From contig NC_087382.1 of assembly GCF_963675165.1 (NCBI RefSeq), positions 2,881,463 through 2,945,462 of the forward strand: a stretch of 64,000 nt of DNA, given 5' to 3'. Shown here piece after piece: positions 9,960-24,187 of this stretch (the first letter of the stretch is position 1; each line of letters opens with the position of its first letter). The stretch is from Halichondria panicea. Lineage: Eukaryota > Porifera > Demospongiae > Suberitida > Halichondriidae. Below the pieces are notes generated by a model, which did no database searches, was not told the DNA's origin, and worked only from the letters and a program-made list of their open reading frames with translations. A program made the translations under genes and the position numbers.

Positions 9960-12900
9960 GAGAGCTTCCGTACACAGTATGGAGAACGAGACATGGTTTG
10001 AAATGGCTGATCTTGCTCCAGTGATACAGAACGAAGCCTACCTTGCTGAAAACGACGACTTATTAGTAGCAGGGAAAAGTGGCTTGTTACAGAACGACAC
10101 GATTGAACCACGACCACGAAAAATTGACAATGTTCTATACGAAAGTGACGATTCAGAGCCAGACTTCTTCCCAAGTCCAGGTTCCGTACGGAATGGAGAC
10201 AATGAACCTTTCTATCACGTTCTGGATCAGAATCAGCCACCCCAGCATCGCATTCCACTCACGTCCAACTCTGTTGCCTGCGAGACCATCCCAGAGAATC
10301 GTGCCTTCGGTAAGTGCACGCTACTGCAGTATAGCGGGTATATTTAAAGGGTATAAATGTTTGCAGTTTCGCTGATTAAGCATATACTGTGAACATATTT
10401 AATATCGCATGAATGCAACTCAGTGAACCACGAAAACAGTATACGGTTCTGAATTGTCTATAATGTCAAAGAAACCATTACATTGTTTTGCAGGCAAGAA
10501 GAGACATCGCTCTACCAAGAGCCCACGATCTTCTAAAACGCAAACACTGGAAAAGAAGCATTCACGACGATCACAGCCATCTCCTCCACACATCTACGAT
10601 TACGCCCACCACACTCTCCCTCACGCCCACACCCTACCACACGCCCACTCGTATTTTCCCCCTCCATTTGTTGCTGGCCCTTGGGGCATGTACGAGACGC
10701 TCCCCCACAGTCCCTACATGTACCCCCCACAGCAGCGACCCCCCTACGCGTACCCCCCAGCGAGACCAGTATCCCCCGTCAAGCTACCCCCCAACAGAAC
10801 CCTGGAGCACACCTCGCTACCTGTAGCCTGGTCATACATGACAAACTACCACAACGGTATCCCGCCACATGCAACCTCAAGCTTCTTCTCACAAATGTGG
10901 GGAAAATTTTCAGCTCCGATACGAAATCGAAGCAAAGTTATGCCAAGGAAAATGTCGAACCCTGGTGGTAAAAATATTAGCATTTTGAAAAAATCTCCCA
11001 GTAATATATCGAAGGCTGCCTCTGAGCCAGTTTACAGTGGAGGGCTGCCAGCACACCTTTCAACTGTCGAGACACTTCAGAGAAAAGACGTGTCCGATAA
11101 ATCGCTGCTATCGCGGAAAAGAAAGAAGGATACAAGTCCAAAGAAGAGTAAGGAGGTTCTAGCTTCACTAGAAGAGCAAACTTTGGAAGAGAAAGAGCCA
11201 GAACCATACGAAGTTCCACTGAACATTTACCAGGAGATAGACAAGGTTGAGGTATCTGTGGAGACAGGGAAAACTGGAGGCAAGAAAGAAAAGAAAAAGA
11301 AAGAGAAATCGCCGCCCAAAAGCAAGTCTACTAAAGGGAAGTCAGTAGACAAAGATAGTGGTAAGTTATAATTATTTTTTAGTGCAGTTATGACTTCTCG
11401 AAAGTAGCCTAGTTCTTTTAGAGCTCTAGAATGCATCTCTTAATTTTGAGAATGATTGGTTTTTGGTCCTCCCAAGTTACTGCCCCCCTCCACACATGCA
11501 CACACGCCCACACAGCAAGAGCTCTGACAATAGCCTCGTCCAGTCCGCCTGAAGTGAGTGTAACAAGTGGAGGCTCCACTCTCTTTACATGTCTAGCCAG
11601 CGCTGGGAACAAGGTCACCTACCAGTGGAGCAAAGATGGAGACACTCTACCCAGTAAAGGTAAGTCTTCCATTATCCACTTTCTTTCGATCTAATATCCC
11701 CATAATTATTTTCCAAGTGATGGCTATTTTCGATCCTCGATCTCATAGCCTATAATGCCTAAACTAATAGTTACTGCAATGCATCAACAAGCTATGAGAT
11801 AGAGGATTGATAATAGCCACACCATTTGGGCCTAAGAGGTGGTTATTGTTGTCTAGAGATGGTCAGTACCGACCACCACCACCGACCAGTGTGGACATGT
11901 ACATGCATCCCTGGCTACTATATAATAATAATGGTAGAATATGACCTCAATGAATGCAGCTGCTGGTAGGCTACAGAGCTTGTGTGTGGGAGGGAGGGAA
12001 ATGGGACATTAAGATAGCACATTCATAGCCTTGAATAATGTTAAACTGTTATCTACTTACAACTTTTGAGCAAAATCATAGCCAGGTTAGGATGAGCTTA
12101 ATTTTCCATTATTGCCTACAATGTAAGCTATACTGGTACAGTCTACATGTATGTAGCGATGTCAGTACATCCTCCTTATAAATAATAAATTATATTATAA
12201 TTAGTTGCAGATAAACAACTATTACATATGTAGTTACCAACTTCATATACACACACACATACACCCACACACACCCACACATGCACCAGCCCATAGCAAC
12301 AGCGTAGTCACGGCTCCGGGTATACTGGAGGTACGGAAGTGCACAGCCGAGGACGAGGGTCTCTACACTTGCACTGCCAGCAATAAATGGGGCACAAGCT
12401 CACGGACATTCAGCCTCACCATAGCATTCGGTACATTAGAGTTATTCAAGTTATACAGAATTGTCATAACATACTTAGTTTTCATGACTTAATTTCAACG
12501 ATTTTGTCAATTCGTACATGTATTGCAAGCTTGCTTCCCCCCTTCACACACACGCCCACACCACACACACAGGTGTCCCACGGTCCCCCTCTAAACTCGG
12601 CGGGCTACCTAGTTCCCCTCACATAGCATTGCCAGCTGGAGTGGAGGGACGACTAGGGTCCTCCTTCAATAACAAAGTCACTTACGCGTGAGTGTTACTA
12701 TACTCTCATACAATTGTCTATAAATTATATCGAGTTTCAAATGCGACGTTCTTTTGATTGTGAATTGTGCATAAACCGCAATCAAAAGATACGCAAGAGT
12801 GAGCATGCAATTTGCAATAGTTATATAGAAACGCTATGAGGCTTGTACAGTGTCATTCGCAATCCCTTACTCTTGCCCCCTCCACAGAGAGCTGAACATG

Positions 12901-14535
12901 CCCCCCCTGGAAGTAACCCCTACCCCCCTCAAAGAGCTAAAAACGACCCCCCAGGGAGCAACCCCTGCTCCCCACAAAGAGCTGAATATGATTCCCCAGG
13001 GAGCAGACGGGAATTATGAGCCGGAGACTGTCCAAGCATTCCTCGATAACTTGCTGGAAGAGATGCATATTTCAGATGATGAATTTGGTACTGAGAAAAA
13101 TCAGGTGTGTAAAAAAGTTAGCGTGTGCTCTATTTATCAGTGGCTATAGCAACTACAATGCTATGTGTACATGTATGTACTGCATGGTACGTAGGTTTTG
13201 AAAGTACTAGAGCTATATGTAATTAGAGTTCTGGTGGTTTAAATTCAACGATAATCAAATCTCAGATCAATTTTCGTGATATTTTGTCAAAAATGGCCCA
13301 AAATAGACTTTTGATTTTAACCATCATCTGAAAGGCTTTTCTCTAAGCTTTCAGAAAATTATAAAATTAATGTGATTGGACCAACGTTTTCAAAGATGCT
13401 TATTTAACGCTACGTAGTTGAAGTACACTATCCCCACTCCACACACACTCACATTTATCATCCGCCCCTCCCCACACACACGCCCACACACACAGTTATC
13501 GGAGAGACCTCTGGGAGACGGTAAAGAAAGCTCCACCCACTTGCCCCTCGGAGAAGAAACAGACGTTGTCCCTCCGCTGCCAACCATACTAGTAACCGAG
13601 AGCAAAAGTATGCGAATAAAACACAAACGAATGAGCAGTCCCATAAAAAACGATAACCAAGATTATTTGGAGGGCTACGGGGCCGACTATGGCGCCATTT
13701 CCTCGACAACCGATTTGGAGAAAGAACGACTGCCAAAATACGCAGAAAAAGACATTGCCAAGAAACTCAAGCAAAAGGACAAGAAGAGAAAATTAAGTGA
13801 AGAAAGTACTGAAAAATCGCCGAAAAAAGAAAAGAAAAAATTTGGTCTATTTTCACGCTCTAAAAAGATAGTTGAAGATAAGCCGCCGCAGGGGGAAGGG
13901 ATATTGGACTACAAGGATATGCCGTCACCCTCTAAGTCCATCGTTAGATTTGCGGAAGTTCTTGAAGAGGAGTTGACTAAACGGGACAGTGGTTTAACAG
14001 ATACTAGCCTGGGGGTGAATACATCACTGGGGAGTGAACATTCAGATAGCTCGTACGCTGAAAGGGGGGGTGATCAAAATGGGTGTGGTTTAGAGCTGCC
14101 CACAGAAGAGGAGTCCATTTCAGAGCAAGTTCGGAGATTACAAGCGTCCGTGGAGGAGTACAATCACGAGGAAATGGAGGACAGAAAGGTGAGGGGGCGG
14201 TGTGTGAGGAGTGGAGGGGGTGGGTGTGTGGGTGTGGTCAGTAAACGATTGTCCTGTTTATTAGTAGCTCTCCTTTTTAAATTAGTATAGAGTTCCAAAA
14301 AATGAACTGATTTGTACAACTTTGGGTGTTGGTTTAATATTGTGTAATGCTACACGCCCACACACCCCACAACACACACACTCACACACTCTTAGGTTCT
14401 ATATGTGTAGGCTATAGCTAGCATCAATTGTGATCTCCAAAGTGTATACTTTCGTATCATGCATTCATTTGCTCATGTTGGCAGGTGAAGAAGAGCAGCA
14501 GATTTAAAAAGCTTGCCAAGAGAACTAAGTCCTAG
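9085..14535 (+). CDS. Tandem Tudor/agenet-like and Ig-domain protein, lysine-rich, 973 aa
   Basis: Eleven exons close perfectly in frame (2922 nt): 9085-9136, 9321-9430, 9575-9753, 9957-10309, 10494-11360, 11516-11659, 12290-12430, 12573-12687, 12888-13104, 13496-14188, 14485-14535. There is no signal peptide or membrane helix. Residues about 20-125 look like two Tudor/agenet-type barrels (KVNVRWKGTWYNGIVSKIG; GTRVAYNNGESWIEGVVEDG). A Pro/His/Tyr-rich stretch and a basic, nuclear-type segment (RKRKK; KKEKKKKEKS) follow. Exons 6-7 together encode one I-set-like Ig domain (FTCLAS...YQWSKDG...EDEGLYTCTASN), with the intron splitting the fold. The C-terminal third is charged, with Lys/Glu blocks and a basic end (KKSSRFKKLAKRTKS). 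I know no named family with this order of domains. Chromatin or methyl-mark reading is inference from the Tudor-like part only. Confidence 0.8.
11723..11818. repeat. Small foldback repeat in an intron
   Basis: ggctattttcgatcctcgat...catagc is inverted near 11791-11818 (gctatgagatagaggattgataatagcc), giving a MITE-like hairpin in the intron that splits the Ig domain. Confidence 0.55.

Positions 14536-16240
<1,705 letters not shown>

Positions 16241-16316
<76 letters not shown>
16241..16316. repeat. (GT)n microsatellite
   Basis: About 37 units between the left direct repeat and the end of the Penelope-like element. Confidence 0.95.
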
Positions 16317-16317
<1 letters not shown>

Positions 16318-16377
16318 CTTTACCCACAAGGGTGGGGGATTGGGACCCCACCCTTGTGGGTAAAGGTCCCAATCCCC
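16318..16377. repeat. Overlapping perfect inverted repeats (A-B-A'-B') at element 3' end
   Basis: A (16318-16337) is a perfect 20-bp complement of A' (16346-16365). B (16335-16347) is a perfect 13-bp complement of B' (16365-16377). The interleaved order allows either of two hairpins, or a pseudoknot in RNA. Confidence 0.9.
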
Positions 16378-16505
16378 TACATGGGGAACGGTACGTGCAT
16401 GCGCAATCTCAGTATCTGTTTTAGATTTTGCACAGCTATCTTTTTAAATGGATCGAGGTGTATTTACTGCAAGTCATGTGACTTAATTAAAAACACGTGG
16501 ATACA

Positions 16506-18857
16506 TTATGATAATACATTTAGTCCATGTGGAATAATTGTTCTAAGTGTAGCTATCCAGTAGTGTTCTAAAGCTTGGAGTTCTGTGAAGGACGTTGTTG
16601 CGTCAATACACTGTACTTTCAGGTTTCTGACAGAGTGATCGGTAAAGTTGAAGTGGTTGCTTATATACGTTCTTACTTTGTTGAAAATATTGCTACGATG
16701 ATGATTGATTCTAGTTCGAAGCGTTTGAGTGGTGTAACCCACATACTGTTTCTTGCAATGTGAGCATGTAATTAGATATATGAGATATCTTGAATTGCAG
16801 GAAAATTGGTGTCTGATTGGATACGTTTTTTCTGATTTCGATGATCTGAAAAATCTATTACATACTAGGTGTTGACATGTTGCACAGCTCGGTTTCATAC
16901 ACTTACTTATTCGAGTGTGTTGTGTGAGAGTGGGAACGCTTCTTGTAATTGTGTGTTGGTGGACTTGATCAAAGGTTATTTCAGTTCTGAGCGTTTGTTC
17001 TTCGTTTAAACTGATTTTGGCCCTAACGAGTTCTTTACCGAGATTTTGGTGTTTCAGATTGATTATTCTGGGACTGGGTAATAGTAAGCCTTTGTAGTGC
17101 TGTAGTGTGACACTTTTTAGTAATTGGAAATTTGGAGGCGAGAGGCACTTGAAAATGGGTGGTCTTACTCTGGCAGGAGGTTTTTTCATTTTCCGAAGTA
17201 ACTGAGGTCTTCTCTCATATGACACGGAATTGATGGTTTTGTCAATGAGGGTTTGGGGATAGTCTCGTTTTTTAAGGCGTATGCTAAGGAGCTGAGTCAT
17301 GGTTTGAAACTCCTGGATGGTGGTGTTTGTGCGCACAAGTCTGGTACATTCTCCGGTAATGATGGATTTGAAGATGTGTTTCGGATGGTTTGATGTATAA
17401 TGTAGGTACTGGTAGAGATTTTGTTGTTTTTGGAAGGTTTTTGTGTCTAGTTTTCGAGATTTGTGGAAGTGGGGACCTTTGTAAATTGTCATATCTAGAA
17501 ACGAGACTTGTTGAGATGAGTAGGAGTATTTGTAACTTAATTTTTGGTGGGATATATTGAGTTCGGATAGGAAGCTGATTAGCGAGTTTTCATCATGCTG
17601 CCACACTATAAAAATGTCATCTATGTATCTTTTAATCAGGAGAGGTTTAGCTGGTTGTTTTTCTAAAAATCTTCTGATGATTACCGACATGAATATGTTA
17701 GCGATGGTGGGTGAGAACGGGGCTCCCATTGCTGTACCTTGTATTTGTTGGAATGTAACTGGTCCAAACTCGAAATAATTGTGATTAACGCATATTTGTA
17801 GAAGTTGGATGATTAGATTTGGGTCTAGCAGCAACGTGTACCTATGACTTAACATTTCGGTGTATATTATCTGCAGACATTCCTCTTGAGGAATGGAGGG
17901 ATACAATGAGTCGACGTCAATTGCTACTAATAGCGCATTGTCGGGAATTTGTAAGTCTTCTAGAATTAGTGACAAACAAGCGGAATTTTGTAGGTAATCT
18001 TCGTACGTTTAAGCTAGGGGTTGAAGCACATGATCTAAGAGCTTACTAGCTGGCGTTAGTGGAGAATTACAGTTTGCAACTATGGGTCTGACTGGTGGCA
18101 GTTTTTTGAATTGTTTATGAATTTTCGGAATGCCGTAAAATTGTGGAATTTGGAAAATGTCTTTATTGGGGAGAACGAATCGTTTTAGCCGCTTATCGGT
18201 ACTAGTGAGTGTGGTATGGTATTTTGACAGAACTTCTTGGAGTTGGTTGGTGATTTTGGTGGTGGGATACTCGGCGGTTCTTTTATATACCTTATCGTCT
18301 AGTAAGATTAGGAGGCATTGTTGGACGTAGTCTGTGGTGTCCATTATAACTACGCCTAAGTTCTTATCTGCTGGCTTAATGGTGACTCGATTTTTTTGTT
18401 TTTTGAATTTTTGTAGTGCTAAAGATTCTGCGAGTGTGACATTTGTTTTGGGCTTGAAGATTTCGTGTAACTGGTCATTGATATTATCTTTTGTGACGGA
18501 AATGTATTGTTCGACATTTCTGTATCCACTATTGTATGTATCATTAAAAGAAGAGTATGTGGTTGTTGGTAGGAATCGCATTGGTCTATGTACTTTTTCT
18601 GTCGTTGTGGGTATACCACTTTTTACTGGTTTCGGCGTGCGATAATATATAGAGTTAGTGTATATTCTTCTAAGTGACTTTGAGTATTCGTTAAACTCTC
18701 GTAACAGTTGTAATTTGGATTCCGTACTACATAAGTTTTTGGTGAGTGCGAAGCTTAGGCCTTTATTTAGTAATTGTGATTCGGCAGTGGTGAGGGTGAG
18801 TGAGCTCAGATTGTGGACGCACCTGGTGGGTTGTGTTTCGGTTGGGGGCCTTCCCAT
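16506..18857 (-). pseudogene. Penelope-like RT and GIY-YIG polyprotein, one in-frame stop
   Basis: Two adjacent frames in the same phase (18857-18009 and 17975-16506) are separated by a single TAA at 18011-18009; the 11 codons between that stop and 17975 are open. The upstream part contains the Penelope-type motifs KPADKNLGVVIMD, FYGIPKIHK and SPLTPASKLLDHVL. The downstream part has GTAMGAPFSPTIANIFM and the catalytic RYIDDIFIVW. The C-terminal region shows a Cys cluster (CMKPSCATCQ) and a GIY-YIG-like nuclease segment (LIYLITC...YVGYTTQTLRTRINHH). The usual length of this protein fits the sum of the parts. The stop falls in the linker before the RT palm, so this copy is probably inactive unless the stop is read through or is a sequencing error. 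Confidence 0.85.
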
Positions 18858-19477
18858 AAAAAAGGAGTTTGTGATGTTTTGGGAATTTTTTGGGCTATTG
18901 GGTGTTGAGACATTTCTCTACACCGTTTTCTGCGAGTATTGCGTTTCGCACCGAGAGAAAGCCTTGGCGGCCGATGTTTTTTATTTAGTCTGATTTGCAA
19001 CTCAGGTGTGGGGACGTGTCCGTGGATCTTGTTTTCTTTTAGGAATTTTCTGTATTGTATTTGGATATCTGTGTCACGTATTTCAAATTTAAGTAAATCT
19101 CGTTCTGTGTCATTCACAAGAGATTCTAGTGCCGTCTTTGTTTGGGCCAAACTCTGGTTGTTGCTGGTTATTACTGCTTCTAGATATTTTGTGAAGATGT
19201 GGGAGTATTCTGATAGAAATTGTTGATGGAAAGTGTCGTTTTCGCAGGTTAAGTTAGGTTTCGGTATGAATTCTTCCGGGATCGCTCCTAATTTCAGTTG
19301 GTTTTGCCTTTGAATGTTTTCCTCTAGGATAGAGACAGCTGAGCGAAGTTTCTGATACTGAGCCGATTTGGCTTTTAGGAATTCTTTAGCTTGTTTATTC
19401 ATGGCTGTGAAAACATTTAAGTGTTGAAATTCAGTATGTATATAGCCGATATTCAAGTAGCCATTCAGTCTCTTCAA
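18806..19477 (-). CDS. Penelope-like element N-terminal ORF, overlaps RT ORF in -1 frame
   Basis: 223-residue frame starting MKRLNGYLNIGYIHTEFQ. Rich in charged and Gln/Asn residues, with a basic stretch near residues 170-190 (NKKHRPPRLSLGAKRNTRRK) that suggests nucleic-acid binding. It overlaps the RT frame by 52 nt. At 18863-18857 the zero-frame codons read CCT TTT TTA, exactly a T_TTT_TTA slippery heptamer; a -1 slip there enters the RT frame at the ATG at 18857. Either programmed frameshifting or a one-base indel in the T6 run explains this. In relatives this region is normally continuous with the RT. Confidence 0.7.
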   Translation of the reverse strand: MKRLNGYLNIGYIHTEFQHLNVFTAMNKQAKEFLKAKSAQYQKLRSAVSILEENIQRQNQLKLGAIPEEFIPKPNLTCENDTFHQQFLSEYSHIFTKYLEAVITSNNQSLAQTKTALESLVNDTERDLLKFEIRDTDIQIQYRKFLKENKIHGHVPTPELQIRLNKKHRPPRLSLGAKRNTRRKRCREMSQHPIAQKIPKTSQTPFLWEGPQPKHNPPGASTI

Positions 19478-19686
19478 ATTAATTGGTTTTCAGTTAAATA
19501 AATTTCAGTTAAATAACCTAGGGTTGTGAGAAGTGGACCACATAAACTAAGGGCAGTGACTTCATATCGAAACCAGATTCCTCGACTGAGCCCGAAACGA
19601 GAGGCCCAGCCACATAAGGCGCAATGCCAGAGGGCATAGACCCAACGCCACAGACTCAGCCCCGTACTCGAGGAGCACGTGTGTGT

Positions 19687-20992
<1,306 letters not shown>

Positions 20993-21190
20993 TCACGGTG
21001 TGTCTGTTCCAGCTGTAACTGCTCAACGGTTGCAATGCAACGAAAACTAACAGCTTCTATAGGCTTCTAGCCAAGTTCTCTTAAATTTTGATTCCTGGAT
21101 TAGCAAACTAAAGCTTCTTTCTCTCGTTATGACTGACAGTGAAGGCTGCAGTCTCTTCAAAATCTTTCATAGCATCATCCGCTCCTTTCC
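20993..21190 (+). repeat. 190-bp dispersed repeat (copy 1)
   Basis: Starts at gttccagctgtaactgctc and runs to atagcatcatccgctcc. The same block is inverted at about 44840-45035, and shorter pieces occur at 50380-50520 (inverted), 51820-51900 (inverted) and 55335-55450. Each copy with an intact head has a GT tract in front, so the microsatellite appears to belong to the repeat. No tRNA-like A/B boxes convincing enough to call a SINE. Confidence 0.75.
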
Positions 21191-21279
21191 AAAAAGTACT
21201 CTAGGCACACATCCTGTTACGCTACTAGTGTACGCATGCATGCATAAAAAACAATCCAGCATGGGAAAAAACCGTTTGC

Positions 21280-22095
21280 TACTGCCTAATGAAAGACAGT
21301 AGGGAACTACTGCCTAATGAAAGACTTGTGTGTGTGTTTGTATGTGTTTGTGTGTGTCGTGTAGACTGCTATAATTATCTTCGAAGTCATCAACGGCCAT
21401 CTATAGCTGCTTTCGTGGACCTCACCATTGCGGACTCTCTGTCTGAACTCTAGCTTCACATTATCCATATCTCAGCCTCTGTCACTCACAATATTTATAA
21501 AAAAATAAATAAAAAGAAAACTACCACTGTAGCCGAGGGCTGTTGACTATCACAATGAAAGACTACAGGCCAGAGGGCTGTGATCTAATGAAAGACTACA
21601 GGAGGGCTGTGATCTAATGAAAGACTACAGGAGACCTGTTGACTATCACAATGAAAGACTACAGGAAAGTGAATGACCAGTTTCCCGGCCACCCACCTAC
21701 AGCTCCGGAGCCCCGGTTTATAACCCACACGCTACATGGGTGAACTGCAACAAGTCAAAAACGTAGGAGGAAGGGAATCTTTTAGCCTCCATCTCAGGCC
21801 GCACTGAAGATGCAGCCTGATAGATATAGCATGCATGCAAAACAAGTCAGTGAGTTTGTAAGCTAACTTGTAATTTTAATAACACTCTTGAGCGAAAGCA
21901 TAACATGGCATGATTAGCACAGCGCAGCTTGCGACACTCGTTATCCATGGTTAAATAATTGCTAAAAGTGCAAGTAATAACATGTGTTGAAAAAATGGCC
22001 AACAAAACTAACTATAATTAAAATTATAAGAACTCGCACACTTTACATGTACACAATGGGATATAATCACATGACAATACACGGAAACTCCATTC
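21280..22095. repeat. Intergenic with a gaaagactacagg minisatellite
   Basis: Between about 21537 and 21665 the unit (tctaatgaaagactacagg, with variants) recurs about five times; related gaaagac units begin at 21288. Positions 21885-21940 match part of the 'ttgagcgaaagc...catggcg' leader block of the promoter cassette described below. No gene recognised. Confidence 0.6.
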
Positions 22096-22740
22096 TCAGA
22101 ATTCTGAAGTAGTTCCAAAATCTAAATCTAAATCACTACCCCCTGAGGGGATGGTTTGTTCTGACTCTGCCCCTACAGACTTGTCTAGAATAAGAGCACT
22201 CGATTCGTCGCTTCCGCCACCCCCACCACTGGCATCTTCATCTGATTGGTCGCTTTGTGCTATCTGGGCGGGGTCAACGTACTTGTAGAAGAACGACATA
22301 ATCGCAAAGATGATGGTGACGGCAAAGATGAGAATAGCGAAAAAGAAGAACTCGATTGACTGTGTGTGTGTGGTGTTGTGTGGGCGTGTGTGTGTGTGTG
22401 TGTGGAGGGTTACGATAGATAGAGAAATCAGGACAAGGTAATAATTATTGTACACTACCGTATTTGATGTAATTACAGCGCCAGAAATTATTTTTGCGAG
22501 ACTATGTACATGAATATATATGGTGCTATAAATTTTGAGTTTCTTAAGTGGCGCTGTAGTTACATCAATTACGGTACACACTTGTATGCATGCAGCAACT
22601 ATTAGTGTTACTGACTGCATACATGATTAGTACCTGATCCTCGAAGATCTTTGCCTCTGCTATGATGATGACCACTAGGTTACCAAAGGCAACCGTCATA
22701 AGCCAAGCAGCTTGACACATTGACTTCATACTGATAGGGG

Positions 22741-22818
<78 letters not shown>

Positions 22819-24156
22819 TTGAACTTCTTTGAACGGCCATAACTTGAATTCCGTTGATCCAATGTCAAAAATGTTATGATTTTCTGAAAGCTTAGAAAAA
22901 TACCTTTCAAATGATGTGTTCAAATCTGAAATTTCACCGAGGCCCTAATTTGTCATTTTTCGGCCTCGGACCATGGGCTATTATTCATGGTATCGGCAAA
23001 TTGACAAATACTTTTATCTCTCAAATATGAAGTTTGAACACATCATTTGAAAGGTCTATTTCTAAGCTTTCAGAAAATCATAAAATTGTTGAAATTGAAT
23101 CAACGGAATTCAAGTTATGGCCGCTGAAAGAGTCACTGAACCATATTAACTTTCAACGGCCATAACTTTAGTACCGTTAAATTTTAAACAATCCCACAAG
23201 CACAGAATGTTCGGTCAATAAATCTTTACTAGTTACAGTTAGCAACCATCACCTGTGAGTAAGCGAACTCTAACCCTGTGACTGAGAACATGACCTCTCC
23301 AGCTGTGATGAGCACGTACATGGGAACCTGGAGGAACATGGACACAGAGTTGGGGGCGTCCACGTCCACCACTGTCACGTTCAACTGTGTGTGTGTGTGT
23401 GGGCGGGGTGTGTGTGTGTGTGTGTGTGGGCGGGATATAACTATAACATAATGCTTGAAAGATTAATTTCTAGTCACTATTATTATGACCCTCTGACCAC
23501 ACCCACCCCTTGGCTGATTATAAGTGTGTATGTTGCTCCTCCTAGGAAATCTCTCGAAAGGGTCCCTTCAATCTGCAAGTGTGTGGGCGGGCGTGTGTGT
23601 GTGTGATGTGTGGAGGGGGTACATACCGTATCGTTGGGAGAAGTGCCCAGTTCAGTGATGCGATACTGATACCTGTAATGAAGTAAGATCGTGAGCAATG
23701 ATAAGAAAATGCATAACAAAATGGACATAAGCCTCAGAAGTTGTATTTCGGCAAGCACACCATTGGAAAGGTAATTCTGAGAGCTATTGAATGCATCAAT
23801 TAGTTTTGAAATTGGACAGTCTGAACATAAATTACGGGCTCTCAAAGATAGCTACCAAAACAGCTGAAATTTGGGATAATAATATGTAAATTCCTGATTA
23901 TAAGCACGCTCTGATAGTTATAAGCACGCTCTGATAGTTATAAGCATGCGTGCCTCACTTCCCCACCCCCACACACCCACACACACAAGCACGCGTGCTT
24001 CACCTGCCCACGTCAATCTCCTTCCTCTCTGAGGAGTTTAGAGATGTGAGTGCGGGGGCGTTGAATGATGTATCGGCACATTCTCCCGGGGAGTCCCCAT
24101 CATATCCCAGGACAACATCCAGCACCCTACCCCCTCTCAGTGTGCTCACAATCCTG

Positions 24157-24187
<31 letters not shown>

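Larger units (their letters stand above)
16317..19680 (-). mobile_element. Penelope-like retroelement with GIY-YIG endonuclease
   Basis: About 3.4 kb on the minus strand. Its 3' end (left) begins beside a (GT)n tract with overlapping inverted repeats at 16318-16377; its 5' end (right) stops where the second direct repeat begins near 19681. It holds an N-terminal ORF, a reverse transcriptase and a C-terminal GIY-YIG-type domain, the diagnostic arrangement of endonuclease-bearing Penelope-like elements. Near-identical 1.1-kb direct repeats on both sides imply a recent event. Confidence 0.88.

Noticed and set aside
10488-10971. Alternative frames over exon 5 of the Tudor/Ig gene
   Set aside because: They do not join with neighbouring exons and show no motif; the chosen frame closes across all eleven exons.
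16506-19477. Endogenous retrovirus or LINE origin for the reverse transcriptase
   Set aside because: The YIDD box with KPADKNLG and PKIHK motifs and a C-terminal GIY-YIG-like domain fits Penelope-like elements; there is no gag, protease, RNase H, integrase or APE endonuclease.
19501-19680. A tRNA or other small RNA gene at the 5' end of the retroelement
   Set aside because: Several short complementary runs are present but no cloverleaf, A/B boxes or known small-RNA core could be assembled.
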